This document shows positions 8,722 to 17,536 of a DNA stretch of 63,779 nt, one piece after another. Positions within the stretch are counted from its first letter, which is position 1; each line of letters starts with the position of its first letter. The notes below the pieces were generated by a model that made no database searches, had not been told where the DNA came from, and saw nothing but the letters and a program-made list of their open reading frames with translations. The position numbers and the translations under genes are program-made. The stretch is from an uncultured Lachnospiraceae bacterium. Lineage in GTDB: Bacteria; Bacillota; Clostridia; Lachnospirales; Lachnospiraceae. The stretch covers positions 1 through 63,779 of the forward strand of contig CAJUPT010000011.1 in the NCBI GenBank assembly GCA_910588405.1, given 5' to 3'.

Positions 8722-10059
8722 CTAAGGCTGGTTTGTGCTGATCTTTTTCCGTAATACATCCAGCGTATTTCGAAGGTTTTCGTTCGTTTCCAGGTCTTTT
8801 TTTATTTTTTCATAACCGTGCATGACAGTGGTATGGTCCTTGCCAAGATATTTTCCGATCTGCTGCAGCGGAATGTCGATCATATCCCGGCAGAGAAACA
8901 TGATGATCTGTCGGGGATGAGCGATATCCCGGCTTCGCTTGGATGAGGATAAGTCTGCTATGTTAATGTTAAAGTGTTCCGCTGTGATTTTGATAATACG
9001 TTCGGGCGTGACCTCCTGTACCTGGTTGGGGGAGATATAGTCCCTGAGCACTTCGACGGCGATATCCAGATTGATTTCCTTCCGGTCAAGGCGTGAGAAA
9101 GCCGCCAGCTTCGTGAGGGCACCCTCTAACTCTCTGATGTTGGCTTTTATATTTTCCGCTATGTATTTGATGACTTCTTCATCGATGAAAAAGTTTTCCA
9201 GTTCTTCTTTTTTGCGTAAAATGGCGATTCTTGTCTCGTAGTCGGGCGGCTGGATATCTGCAGTCAGACCCCATTCAAAGCGGGAACGGAGCCGTTCTTC
9301 CAGCGTTTCAATCTCTTTTGGCGGCCGGTCTGAGGAGATTATGATCTGTTTTTTTGCATCCTTCATGGCATTGAAGGTATGGAAAAATTCTTCCTGGGTA
9401 CTCTCCTTTCCGGCGATAAACTGGATGTCGTCGATCAGTAAAATGTCGTTATTTCTATATTTTTCTCTGAACTGGGTGTTCGTGTTTTTACGGATTGCCT
9501 CAATCAGCTCGTTTGTGAATACTTCCGAGGTGACGTACATAATCTTTTTTGAGGAATCATTTTTTAATATAAAGTTGGCGATGGAATGCATCAGGTGGGT
9601 TTTTCCCAGCCCTACATCACCATAGATAAACAGTGGGTTATAGATCTCGCCGGGAGATTCCGCTACCGCCAGGGCTGCGGCGTGGGCCATACGGTTGTTT
9701 GCGCCGACCACGAAGGTGTCGAAGGTATATTTTGCATTTAAATTAGAAGCTTGGTAAACAGAGCTGTCAATTTGCGGTTTCTTTTTTTCCGGTTTGGCTT
9801 CATCCGGCAGAAAAAAAATGACAGACCCGTGTATCCCCGTGATCTGTTCGATGGCAACCTGGAGGAATACGGAGTATTTTTTATGAATATATTCCAGGCC
9901 GTGCTTTTCACCCGGATAAGAGACATAAATATTGTTGTCTTCGATTGAATAAGGAACGAGGGGCTTTAACCATGTGTCAAAGGAGACATTGGTGATTTCA
10001 TGCTCCTCCTTCATGTATTCCAGTATTTTTTCCCAGTTTTCTTTCAGTGTATCCAACAT
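8722..10059 (-). CDS. dnaA: Chromosomal replication initiator DnaA
   Basis: About 445 residues. Domain I begins MLDTLKENWEKILEYM; the AAA+ domain has Walker A GDVGLGKTHLMHS and Walker B ILLIDDIQFIAG; the C-terminal DNA-binding domain carries the DnaA signature with HPRQIIMFLCRDM and LGKDHTTVMHGYEKI. The reading frame extends nine codons further up to 10086, but ATG 10059 is preferred because a GGAG ribosome-binding site sits eight bases before it and domain I normally starts there. It binds the DnaA boxes on both flanks and opens the origin. Its promoter (10187-10215) lies next to the upstream box cluster, consistent with autoregulation. Confidence 0.97.
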   Translation of the reverse strand: MLDTLKENWEKILEYMKEEHEITNVSFDTWLKPLVPYSIEDNNIYVSYPGEKHGLEYIHKKYSVFLQVAIEQITGIHGSVIFFLPDEAKPEKKKPQIDSSVYQASNLNAKYTFDTFVVGANNRMAHAAALAVAESPGEIYNPLFIYGDVGLGKTHLMHSIANFILKNDSSKKIMYVTSEVFTNELIEAIRKNTNTQFREKYRNNDILLIDDIQFIAGKESTQEEFFHTFNAMKDAKKQIIISSDRPPKEIETLEERLRSRFEWGLTADIQPPDYETRIAILRKKEELENFFIDEEVIKYIAENIKANIRELEGALTKLAAFSRLDRKEINLDIAVEVLRDYISPNQVQEVTPERIIKITAEHFNINIADLSSSKRSRDIAHPRQIIMFLCRDMIDIPLQQIGKYLGKDHTTVMHGYEKIKKDLETNENLRNTLDVLRKKISTNQP

Positions 10060-10186
10060 TGTATTTGCTCCAAGTCTAAGTATCACAAAGAAAGGCCGTC
10101 GCCTTTTGTGTGACAGATGGTTATGTGGCCGTCATTTGCCTGAAAATGTCTTTGTAGACAGGGCAGGTTTTAACGCATATATGCTT

Positions 10187-10215
10187 ATTGTACTACAAAA
10201 AAGTCTTGAGTTCAA
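10187..10215 (-). promoter_or_regulatory. Probable dnaA promoter
   Basis: On the minus strand TTGAAC (10210-10215) and TACAAT (10187-10192) are 17 bases apart. Transcription would start near 10180, giving a leader of about 120 bases before ATG 10059. Confidence 0.6.
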
Positions 10216-10361
10216 TTCTAAATTTCAGTTATATGGGATTAATTAGGAAGAAAAAGCTTCCAAAATTAAGAGTGAAGAAGAATAAATGAGCCTGTAATGA
10301 GCTGTGAGCCGATAGATCCCCGTGCGTATAAAAGGCTTGGGATAATGTGCATGAACGTAAT

Positions 10362-10528
10362 TGTGGATAATGTGGATAACTTTTGTGGATAGAAAGTTAT
10401 TCACATTATGGATATCCTGTGGAAAACGGTTGTACACAGAAAAAAATCAAGAAAAAATAAGGAATAGAAGGCAGGTAAAACGGAAAAAGAAGAAAGTTAT
10501 CAACAACTTATCAACAAATTGTGGATAA
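10362..10528. other. Upstream half of oriC: DnaA-box cluster between dnaA and rpmH
   Basis: Three perfect boxes in TGTGGATAA orientation (10362-10370, 10371-10379 directly adjacent, 10520-10528), plus TGTGGATAG (10384-10392), TTATTCACA (10397-10405), and two TTATCAACA variants (10497-10505 and 10508-10516). The cluster is AT-rich and lies between the divergent dnaA and rpmH promoters, the position of the upstream part of oriC in Firmicutes. The rest of the 10060-10705 interval holds the two promoters and no convincing gene. Confidence 0.85.
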
Positions 10529-10633
10529 CTTTTGAAATGTGTATAAGATGAGAAAATTGTTTGATAAATGGAGCGGGAAGGTGGAAAAAGTGATTTTTCC
10601 TTTATTTTTTCTTGATTTCTTATGAAAAAAAAC

Positions 10634-10662
10634 TTGACGTGACCATGCAACTCTAATATAAT
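10634..10662 (+). promoter_or_regulatory. Promoter of the rpmH-rnpA operon
   Basis: TTGACG (10634-10639) and TATAAT (10657-10662) are separated by 17 bases. The start point would fall near 10670, about 35 bases before rpmH. Confidence 0.8.
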
Positions 10663-10705
10663 TATAATGCTGTTTCCAAAAGAATGAGTAAGGAGGTGTT
10701 GTGGG

Positions 10706-10840
10706 ATGAAGATGACATTTCAGCCTAAGAAAAGATCCAGAGCAAAAGTGCATGGATTTAGAGCAAGAATGAGTACTGCTGGCGGAAGAAAAGTATTGCA
10801 GGCCAGAAGGGCAAAAGGAAGAAAAAGATTGTCAGCTTAG
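10706..10840 (+). CDS. rpmH: Ribosomal protein bL34
   Basis: 44 residues, too short for many ORF callers but unmistakable: MKMTFQPKKRSRAKVHGFRA, then RMSTAGGRKVLQARRAKGRK. AAGGAGG (10690-10696) lies nine bases before ATG 10706. bL34 is a small, very basic protein of the large ribosomal subunit. It is the first gene of the plus-strand replichore and precedes rnpA, as in nearly all bacteria. Confidence 0.98.
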   Translation: MKMTFQPKKRSRAKVHGFRARMSTAGGRKVLQARRAKGRKRLSA

Positions 10841-10862
10841 GCCGCATGTTTGTGGCCTTTTT
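10840..10862 (+). terminator. Terminator-like hairpin between rpmH and rnpA
   Basis: GGCCGC (10840-10845) pairs with GTGGCC (10852-10857), one G-U wobble, across a six-base loop and is followed by five T. It starts inside the rpmH stop codon and ends eight bases before the rnpA start, so it could attenuate rnpA relative to rpmH. Confidence 0.6.
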
Positions 10863-10870
10863 CATTAAGT

Positions 10871-11230
10871 ATGTTAGGGTTAAAGAAAAACAGCGATTTT
10901 GTGGCCGTCTATCATTCCGGTAAATCCTATGCCAATAGATATTTGATTATGTATGCGATGAAAAATGGAATGGACAGTGTGAGAATTGGCATTTCGGTGA
11001 GTAAAAAGGTGGGAAACAGCGTGGTCAGGCACAGAGTGAAGCGTCTGATCAGAGAAAGCTGCCGTTTACATGATGCCAGGTTTAAGCAAGGGTATGATTT
11101 GGTGATTATTGCCAGGAGGGCTGCGGCAGGCAGAAGCTATGATGAGATTGAAAGTGCGGTGCTGCATCTGATGAGCTTGCATCATATCAGGCTGCCCCAT
11201 GAAGGAGCAGAAACAAAAGTCCCTGATTAA
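10871..11230 (+). CDS. rnpA: Ribonuclease P protein component
   Basis: 119 residues from ATG 10871. The frame is open from TTG 10850, but the family starts close to LKKNSDF, so the inner start is chosen. Visible motifs are the N-terminal YHSGKSYANRYLIMYA and the RNR signature region SVSKKVGNSVVRHRVKRLIRE. It is the basic protein cofactor of the RNase P ribozyme that matures tRNA 5' ends. No good ribosome-binding site precedes 10871; the space is filled by the terminator-like hairpin. The 3' end overlaps the extended yidD frame. Confidence 0.96.
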   Translation: MLGLKKNSDFVAVYHSGKSYANRYLIMYAMKNGMDSVRIGISVSKKVGNSVVRHRVKRLIRESCRLHDARFKQGYDLVIIARRAAAGRSYDEIESAVLHLMSLHHIRLPHEGAETKVPD

Positions 11231-11255
11231 GTGGACGTTTTTTAGGTACGGATGC

Positions 11256-11468
11256 ATGAAACAGTTGATGATCGGTTTGATTAAGCTTTATCGGAAGTAT
11301 ATTTCTCCGTTAAAGAGATATCCCTCCTGTCGATATGTGCCCACCTGTTCGCTGTATGCGATTCAGGCATTGGAAAAATATGGGTTACTGAAGGGGAGTT
11401 TTTTGGCTGTAAAAAGAATATTGCGCTGTCATCCGTTTGCAAAGGGAGGATATGATCCTGTTCCTTAA
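11256..11468 (+). CDS. yidD: Membrane protein insertion efficiency factor YidD
   Basis: About 70 residues from ATG 11256: MIGLIKLYRKYISPLK, then the cysteine motif SCRYVPTCSLYAIQALEKYG and the ending RCHPFAKGGYDPVP, all typical of the YidD/DUF37 family. The frame is open upstream to 11199 inside rnpA, but the family normally starts at the point chosen here. YidD is a small membrane-associated protein that helps YidC-dependent insertion; it sits between rnpA and yidC as expected. Confidence 0.95.
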   Translation: MKQLMIGLIKLYRKYISPLKRYPSCRYVPTCSLYAIQALEKYGLLKGSFLAVKRILRCHPFAKGGYDPVP

Positions 11469-11528
11469 AGAAAAAATGCGTCTGCGTATGCCTGTGAGTA
11501 TATTTACCGGAGCAAGGAGGATGTTTCG

Positions 11529-12791
11529 TTGACTACGATTGTTTTGACACAGTATGGCGGTTCCATATTAGGCCCGATAGCGAAATTGTTGGGCGTTATT
11601 ATGGACTTTATTTTTAATGTATGCAGTAGTATCGGGATTGAGAATATAGGACTTTGTATTATTTTATTCACGATCGTGGTGAATCTTCTGATGCTGCCTC
11701 TTACGATTAATCAGCAGAAGTTTTCCAAAATGACTTCGATTATGAATCCTGAGCTTCAGGCGATTACAGAGAAGTATAAGGGAAAAAAAGATCAGGATTC
11801 CATGATGAAGCAGCAGGTGGAACAGCAGGCGGTTTATGAGAAATATGGGGTGTCTCCCACGGCCGGCTGTCTGCCTTTGTTGATTCAGATGCCCATTCTT
11901 CTTGCGCTGTATCGGGTAATTTACAGCATTCCCGGTTATGTAACCGGGGTAAAAAATGCGTTTATGGGCGTAGTGGATCTGGTAGTCACTCAGAATGGAT
12001 TTACTGATAAGTTGATAACTTTCGCCGAAACCTTTAAGCTGGAGAAGTTTGATTATACCGGGGCAACTGCGGAATCGTTAGATAGAATCGTAGACCTTTT
12101 GTATAAGTTCGACCGGTCGAACTGGAATGAATTTCTGGATGCTTTTCCTGCAATCGCAGATCAAGCGCAGCCGTTTATCGATAATATTATCCACATGAAT
12201 CTGTTCTTAGGCGGCATCAATCTGGCGGAGGCTCCCGGATTTATTCCCAGCATTGCCTGGGTGATTCCGATTCTGGCCGGATTAAGCCAGTGGTACAGCA
12301 CGAAGCTGATGTCAAGCGTACAGCCTGCCATGGATGATAAGGATAATCCGATGGCCGCCGTAAGCAAGAGCATGAATATTTATATGCCTATTTTCTCCGT
12401 GGTGATCTGTATTACTCTTCCTGCAGGCGTGGGTTTATACTGGGTGGCCAGCAGCGTGGTGAGAATTGTGATGCAGGTTGGTATCAACGCTTATATGAAT
12501 AAGCTGGATATGAGCGAGATCATGAAGAAAAACATTGAGAAGCAAAATAAGAAGCGGGAAAAGAAGGGTCTGCCTCCGATCCGTGACAATGCGAATATCA
12601 ATGTGAGAAAGAATTATAATAAGACGCTGGCCCAGATCGAGGAAGAGACGAGAAAGAAAAAAGAACCCTCGAGGCCTGTCGAAAAGCAGGATAATACAAA
12701 GTATTACGAGGAACATGGAATGAAACAGGGAAGTATCGCGTCGAAAGCCCGTATGGTGGAAGAATATAATAAGAAAAATCAGAAAAAGTAA
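11529..12791 (+). CDS. yidC: Membrane protein insertase YidC/Oxa1
   Basis: 420 residues. The Oxa1 core is clear: TIVVNLLMLPLTINQQKF, EKYGVSPTAGCLPLLIQMP, then further membrane segments near residues 240-260 and 285-310, and a basic cytoplasmic tail rich in K, E and R from about residue 330. There is no N-terminal lipobox, unlike Bacillus SpoIIIJ. The start is TTG 11529: AAGGAGG lies eight bases before it, and the ATG at 11521 is followed at once by an in-frame stop. YidC inserts and folds membrane proteins alone or with SecYEG. The central loop (about residues 145-205) between membrane segments is longer than in Bacillus SpoIIIJ. Confidence 0.96.
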   Translation: MTTIVLTQYGGSILGPIAKLLGVIMDFIFNVCSSIGIENIGLCIILFTIVVNLLMLPLTINQQKFSKMTSIMNPELQAITEKYKGKKDQDSMMKQQVEQQAVYEKYGVSPTAGCLPLLIQMPILLALYRVIYSIPGYVTGVKNAFMGVVDLVVTQNGFTDKLITFAETFKLEKFDYTGATAESLDRIVDLLYKFDRSNWNEFLDAFPAIADQAQPFIDNIIHMNLFLGGINLAEAPGFIPSIAWVIPILAGLSQWYSTKLMSSVQPAMDDKDNPMAAVSKSMNIYMPIFSVVICITLPAGVGLYWVASSVVRIVMQVGINAYMNKLDMSEIMKKNIEKQNKKREKKGLPPIRDNANINVRKNYNKTLAQIEEETRKKKEPSRPVEKQDNTKYYEEHGMKQGSIASKARMVEEYNKKNQKK

Positions 12792-12865
12792 AAATTATGG
12801 CTGTAAAGTATGTATAGAATTTATTCGGACAGCTGCGAAGATGGCGCAGTGTGGAGGGTATCAGA

Positions 12866-13753
12866 ATGGAGTATAAAGAGTTTTCCGCAAAAACGGTAGA
12901 GGATGCCGTGATTAAGGCGTCCATTGAACTGGAAACGGCCAGCGATCATGTTGAGTATGAGGTAATTGAAAAGGGCAGTACAGGAATATTAGGTTTGTTT
13001 GGTTCCAAGCCTGCTGTAATCAGAGCGAGGGTGAAGGAAGAAGCTGCGGCAGAAACGGAAGGAATTACTCCTGTTAAAGAATTCGAAAAAGAGTCTGTAA
13101 AAGAGACCGCTAAAGTAGAAAAAGCTGCGGCTGAGAAGGTCGAAAAGACAGCTAAGACAGAAAAAGCTGCGGAGAATTTTGATAAAGGGGTTTATCAGAA
13201 GGAAAAAACTGCGGAATCTGAAATGGAGTCCGTATCCGGGGAAGAACAGAAGAATCAGGAGACCGTATCTGCCGGTTCTGATTTTGATTCTGACGAGTAT
13301 GAGAAGTTTTTAAATGATATATTCAGGATTATGGATATGGAAGTGAAGATTGAAAGCAAGTTCGACGAAAAGAACAATATGCTGGATATCAATCTGGTCG
13401 GAGACGACATGGGTATTCTGATCGGAAAGAGAGGACAGACGCTGGATTCTCTTCAGTATCTGGTCAGCCTTCTTGTAAACAAAAAGAGGGAGAGCTATGT
13501 CAGGGTAAAACTGGACACGGAGAACTACAGAGAGCGGAGAAAGGAAACGCTGGAAACGCTGGCAAAGAATATTGCCAGCAAGGTGAAGCGGACGAAACGT
13601 CCCGTATCTTTGGAACCGATGAATCCCTATGAGAGACGGGTAATCCATGCCGTTCTGCAGAATGATAAGTATGTACTGACCAGAAGCGAAGGGGAAGAAC
13701 CTTACAGGCATGTGGTCGTATTTTTGAAAAGAGAAAGGTATCATAAATCCTGA
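12866..13753 (+). CDS. jag: Jag/KhpB RNA-binding protein
   Basis: 295 residues from ATG 12866, with GGAGG eight bases upstream; an in-frame GTG at 12851 is less likely. Order: Jag-N domain (residues 1-50, VEYEVIEKGSTGILGLFGSK), a linker rich in E, K and A (about 55-140), a KH domain with GILIGKRGQTLDSLQYLVS (about 150-225), and a C-terminal R3H domain with MNPYERRVIHAVL. Jag/KhpB proteins bind RNA, often with KhpA, and influence cell elongation and division; the location after yidC is conserved. A rho-independent terminator follows. Confidence 0.95.
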   Translation: MEYKEFSAKTVEDAVIKASIELETASDHVEYEVIEKGSTGILGLFGSKPAVIRARVKEEAAAETEGITPVKEFEKESVKETAKVEKAAAEKVEKTAKTEKAAENFDKGVYQKEKTAESEMESVSGEEQKNQETVSAGSDFDSDEYEKFLNDIFRIMDMEVKIESKFDEKNNMLDINLVGDDMGILIGKRGQTLDSLQYLVSLLVNKKRESYVRVKLDTENYRERRKETLETLAKNIASKVKRTKRPVSLEPMNPYERRVIHAVLQNDKYVLTRSEGEEPYRHVVVFLKRERYHKS

Positions 13754-13779
13754 TTTGACCTTCGGGTTTTGAAAGATAA

Positions 13780-13821
13780 GGGGCTGACGCAATGCTTAAA
13801 TTTTTGCAGCAGCTCCTTTTT
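13780..13821 (+). terminator. Terminator after jag
   Basis: GGGGCTG (13780-13786) pairs with CAGCTCC (13810-13816), one G-U pair, and is followed by five T. It separates the rpmH-jag group from mnmE. Confidence 0.65.
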
Positions 13822-13921
13822 CGCATAAAGATATGAATAGGAAAAATAGAGTCAGCTCTTACGTATTTCACTGTAAGGCGTCTGGAGATAAGGGCTGTAG
13901 AATTGAAATAGAGGAGTCATT

Positions 13922-15298
13922 ATGTATCATGATACGATTGCGGCGATCGGTACGGCTATGAGTCATTCTGGGATCGGGATTGTGCGGATCAGCGGGGAAG
14001 AGGCCATTGCCGTGGCAGATCGGATATTTCGTTTTAAGAAAAAGGAGACTAGCCTTTTTCAAGCTGCTACCCATACGATTCATTACGGCTATATCGTGGA
14101 GGAAGGACAGATAATCGACGAGGTTTTGGTTTCCGTTATGAAAGGGCCTCACAGCTATACGACCGAGGATGTGGTGGAGATTAACTGCCATGGCGGCGTT
14201 CTGGTGATGAAGCGGATATTGGAAACGGTTTTAAAACATGGGGCCAGACCGGCGGAGGCAGGAGAATTTACCAAACGGGCTTTTTTAAACGGGCGGATCG
14301 ATCTGTCCCAGGCGGAGGCTGTCATCGACCTGATTAATTCGAAAAATGATTTTGCGATGAAGAGCGCCGTGGGGCAGCTGTCAGGCAGGCTTTCGGAGAA
14401 AATCAGACAGCTCAGGGAACAGATTTTATTTGAGATTGCAACCATCGAATCGGCTCTTGACGATCCGGAGCATATAACGCTGGACGGGTATGGGGAAATG
14501 TTGTCGCGAAAGCTGGATTCCATGCTTTTGGATATGAATCTTTTGATTTCCAATGCGGAAAACAGCCGTATGCTGTCGGAAGGAATTAAGACCGTGATTC
14601 TAGGAAAGCCCAATGCAGGGAAGTCCTCTTTGCTGAATTTGCTGCTGGGGGAGGATCGGGCGATTGTGACGGAGATTGCCGGAACCACCAGGGATACGCT
14701 GGAGGAACAGATTTTATTAGATGGAATCGGGTTAAAGCTGATCGATACGGCCGGAATTCGGGAGACAGAGGATGTGGTGGAAAAAATCGGCGTCTCAAAA
14801 GCAGTCGGGCAGGCGGAGAATGCGGATTTGATTCTGTATGTGGTGGATTCTTCGGTAAATCTGGATGAGAGCGACAGGCAGATTATCGAGATGATCAAAG
14901 ATCGCCGCGGAATCGTTTTGATGAATAAATCGGATCTGGAAGGGGTTTTGGACAGCAGGCTGCTGTGTAAACTGACGGATAAGCGGGTCATTACCTTTTC
15001 CGCTAAGGAGGGCATTGGGCTTTCCGAGCTGAAGGACGCCATAAAGGATATGTTTATCAACAGTGAATTGACCTTTAATGACGAATGGTGCCTGACCAAC
15101 CTGCGGCATAAGCAGGCGATGGGGGAGGCTTATGAGAGCTTAAAGCTGGTAAAGCAAAGTATCGAGGACGGAATGCCGGAGGACTTCTTTTCCATTGATT
15201 TGATGAATGCTTATGAAAAGCTGGGATTGATTCTGGGAGAAGCAGTGGAAGATGATCTGGTGGATGAGATATTTAGTCATTTTTGCATGGGGAAGTGA
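13922..15298 (+). CDS. mnmE: tRNA modification GTPase MnmE
   Basis: 458 residues. The N-terminal tetrahydrofolate-binding domain begins MYHDTIAAIGTAMSHSGIGI. The inserted G domain has G1 GKPNAGKSSLLN, G2 AGTTRDT, G3 DTAGIRE and G4 NKSDL, and the protein ends with the conserved FCMGK motif whose cysteine is needed for activity. With MnmG it forms the 5-carboxymethylaminomethyl (or aminomethyl) modification of U34 in tRNAs reading two-codon sets. mnmG follows 190 bases downstream; that gap is AT-rich and shows no gene. Confidence 0.98.
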   Translation: MYHDTIAAIGTAMSHSGIGIVRISGEEAIAVADRIFRFKKKETSLFQAATHTIHYGYIVEEGQIIDEVLVSVMKGPHSYTTEDVVEINCHGGVLVMKRILETVLKHGARPAEAGEFTKRAFLNGRIDLSQAEAVIDLINSKNDFAMKSAVGQLSGRLSEKIRQLREQILFEIATIESALDDPEHITLDGYGEMLSRKLDSMLLDMNLLISNAENSRMLSEGIKTVILGKPNAGKSSLLNLLLGEDRAIVTEIAGTTRDTLEEQILLDGIGLKLIDTAGIRETEDVVEKIGVSKAVGQAENADLILYVVDSSVNLDESDRQIIEMIKDRRGIVLMNKSDLEGVLDSRLLCKLTDKRVITFSAKEGIGLSELKDAIKDMFINSELTFNDEWCLTNLRHKQAMGEAYESLKLVKQSIEDGMPEDFFSIDLMNAYEKLGLILGEAVEDDLVDEIFSHFCMGK

Positions 15299-15488
15299 TT
15301 TGCTGTTTTTGCTGAAATAACGGGAATTTGTTGGCGAATTATTCGGATTATAGGTATCAGTATAGGATAGTCACATATTTAGAAGGCTGTTATATTTATT
15401 TTTAAAATGCGCTGTTTTATAATTTTTTGCAAGAATAGTTGATTCTGGTGTTGAGTGAAGATGTGTATAAAATATAGGTGATGATGAA

Positions 15489-17423
15489 ATGAAGTGTCAA
15501 GATAAATTGTTAGAAAATGGATTAAATGACAGAATGGTGTCAGCTTCTGGCTTTGAAAAGCGTGTAGAGGAAATTTACGATGTGGTGGTGGTGGGAGCCG
15601 GGCATGCTGGCTGCGAGGCTGCGCTGGCTGCGGCCAGGATGGGTATGGAGACGATTATGTTTACGGTAAGCGTTGACAGTATCGCGCTGATGCCCTGCAA
15701 TCCCAATATCGGCGGCAGCTCCAAAGGCCATTTGGTAAGGGAAATCGATGCTTTGGGCGGTGAGATGGGGAAAAATATCGATAAAACCTTTATCCAGTCG
15801 AAAATGCTGAACCGGTCGAAAGGACCTGCCGTGCATTCTTTAAGGGCTCAGGCGGACAAGCAGGATTATACGAGGCAGATGCGGTTTGTGCTGGAAAATA
15901 CGGATCATCTGACGATCCGGCAGGCGGAGGTTTCCGAGCTTGTGGTGGAGGATGGCGTTCTCAAAGGGGTAAAAACCTTTTCCGGCGCCCTATATCAGTG
16001 TAAGGCGGCCGTATTATGTACCGGAACTTACCTGAAAGCGAGATGTATCTACGGCGATGTCAGCAATGCCACCGGGCCTAACGGCCTGCAGGCTGCCAAT
16101 CATCTGACGGATTCTTTAAAAGCTCTGGGAATTGAAATGTTCCGGTTTAAAACGGGGACGCCGGCCAGGGTAGACAGAAGAAGCATCGATTTTTCGAAGA
16201 TGACTGAGCAGTTTGGCGATGAGAGAGTAGTGCCCTTTTCCTTTTCCACAGATCCGGAATCCGTGCAGAAGGAGCAGGTTTCCTGCTGGCTTACTTATAC
16301 GAATGAGGAAACCCATCAGATCATCCGGGAGAATCTTGACCGTTCTCCGCTGTTTTCCGGCGTCATCGAGGGGACAGGGCCAAGATATTGTCCCTCGATT
16401 GAGGATAAGGTGGTGAAATTTGCGGATAAGGACAGACATCAGATTTTTGTGGAGCCAGAGGGGCTTTATACGAATGAGATGTACCTAGCAGGCATGTCCA
16501 GCTCTCTGCCGGAGGATGTGCAGTATGCCATGTATCGGACGCTGCCGGGACTGGAGCATGTGAAGATCGTCAGAAACGCTTATGCCATCGAGTATGACTG
16601 TATTAATCCAAGACAGTTAAATCCTACCCTGGAATTTAAAACAATCAGGGGATTGTTCAGCGGCGGTCAGTTTAACGGCAGCTCCGGTTATGAGGAGGCG
16701 GCAGCCCAGGGGCTGGTCGCCGGAATCAATGCGGCTCTTTATATTAAGGAAAAGGAGCCGTTGATTTTGGATCGCTCACAGGCATATATCGGCGTTTTGA
16801 TCGATGACCTGGTGACAAAGGAAAACCATGAGCCTTACCGGATGATGACTTCCCGGTCTGAATACAGGCTGCTTTTGCGGCAGGATAATGCGGATATAAG
16901 GCTGTCAGAAATTGGATATCAGGTAGGACTGGTCAGCGATAATCGGATTAACTATGTGAGATGGAAAATTAAGGAAATTGAGAAAGAGGTCAGGCGGTTA
17001 GAAGATACAAAGATTGGCGGCAATGAGAATGTACAGCAGTTTTTGCGTGATCATCAGAGTGCGGAATTAAAAAATGGCACCTCTCTTGCAGAGCTGATTA
17101 AACGGCCTGAGCTGGACTATGAACAGGTTCGTTTTCTGGATACTGACAGGCCGGAGCTTCCGGAGGATGTGCGGGAGCAGGTGAATATAAACTTGAAGTA
17201 CGAGGGATATATTAAGCGGCAGAGACAGCAGGTGGCCCAGTTTAAAAAGCTGGAGGAAAAGAGGCTGGATTCTTCCTTTGACTATGCAAAGGTCAGCGGA
17301 CTCAGGAAAGAGGCGGTTCAGAAGCTGAATCTTTATAAGCCAATTTCAATCGGACAGGCCAGCAGAATTTCCGGTGTTTCTCCGGCTGATATTTCTGTAT
17401 TGCTGGTATATTTGAAACAGTAG
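15489..17423 (+). CDS. mnmG: tRNA U34 carboxymethylaminomethyl synthase MnmG (GidA)
   Basis: 644 residues. The FAD-binding motif DVVVVGAGHAGCEAALAAARM begins near residue 30; CNPNIGGSSKGHLVREIDALGG, the PS1 and PS2 family motifs (PRYCPSIEDK, GQFNGSSGYEEAAAQGL) and the C-terminal helical domain ending in SPADISVLLVYLK are present. The N terminus is about 28 residues longer than usual (MKCQDKLLENGL onward). The MnmE-MnmG heterotetramer carries out the wobble-uridine modification. Confidence 0.97.
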   Translation: MKCQDKLLENGLNDRMVSASGFEKRVEEIYDVVVVGAGHAGCEAALAAARMGMETIMFTVSVDSIALMPCNPNIGGSSKGHLVREIDALGGEMGKNIDKTFIQSKMLNRSKGPAVHSLRAQADKQDYTRQMRFVLENTDHLTIRQAEVSELVVEDGVLKGVKTFSGALYQCKAAVLCTGTYLKARCIYGDVSNATGPNGLQAANHLTDSLKALGIEMFRFKTGTPARVDRRSIDFSKMTEQFGDERVVPFSFSTDPESVQKEQVSCWLTYTNEETHQIIRENLDRSPLFSGVIEGTGPRYCPSIEDKVVKFADKDRHQIFVEPEGLYTNEMYLAGMSSSLPEDVQYAMYRTLPGLEHVKIVRNAYAIEYDCINPRQLNPTLEFKTIRGLFSGGQFNGSSGYEEAAAQGLVAGINAALYIKEKEPLILDRSQAYIGVLIDDLVTKENHEPYRMMTSRSEYRLLLRQDNADIRLSEIGYQVGLVSDNRINYVRWKIKEIEKEVRRLEDTKIGGNENVQQFLRDHQSAELKNGTSLAELIKRPELDYEQVRFLDTDRPELPEDVREQVNINLKYEGYIKRQRQQVAQFKKLEEKRLDSSFDYAKVSGLRKEAVQKLNLYKPISIGQASRISGVSPADISVLLVYLKQ

Positions 17424-17536
17424 AAACAGGATGCGGATTATAGGATACTTGAAGAAAATGAATGTTCGGTAGCTTATTGTGGGGGATTTGGCTGAATTGT
17501 CAGGCAGTCAGAATGTTAATATAGTATCTGTTTTAC

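Noticed and set aside
14155..15099. 314-codon open frame opposite mnmE
   Set aside because: Serine-rich low-complexity translation, fully inside mnmE, typical of a shadow frame.
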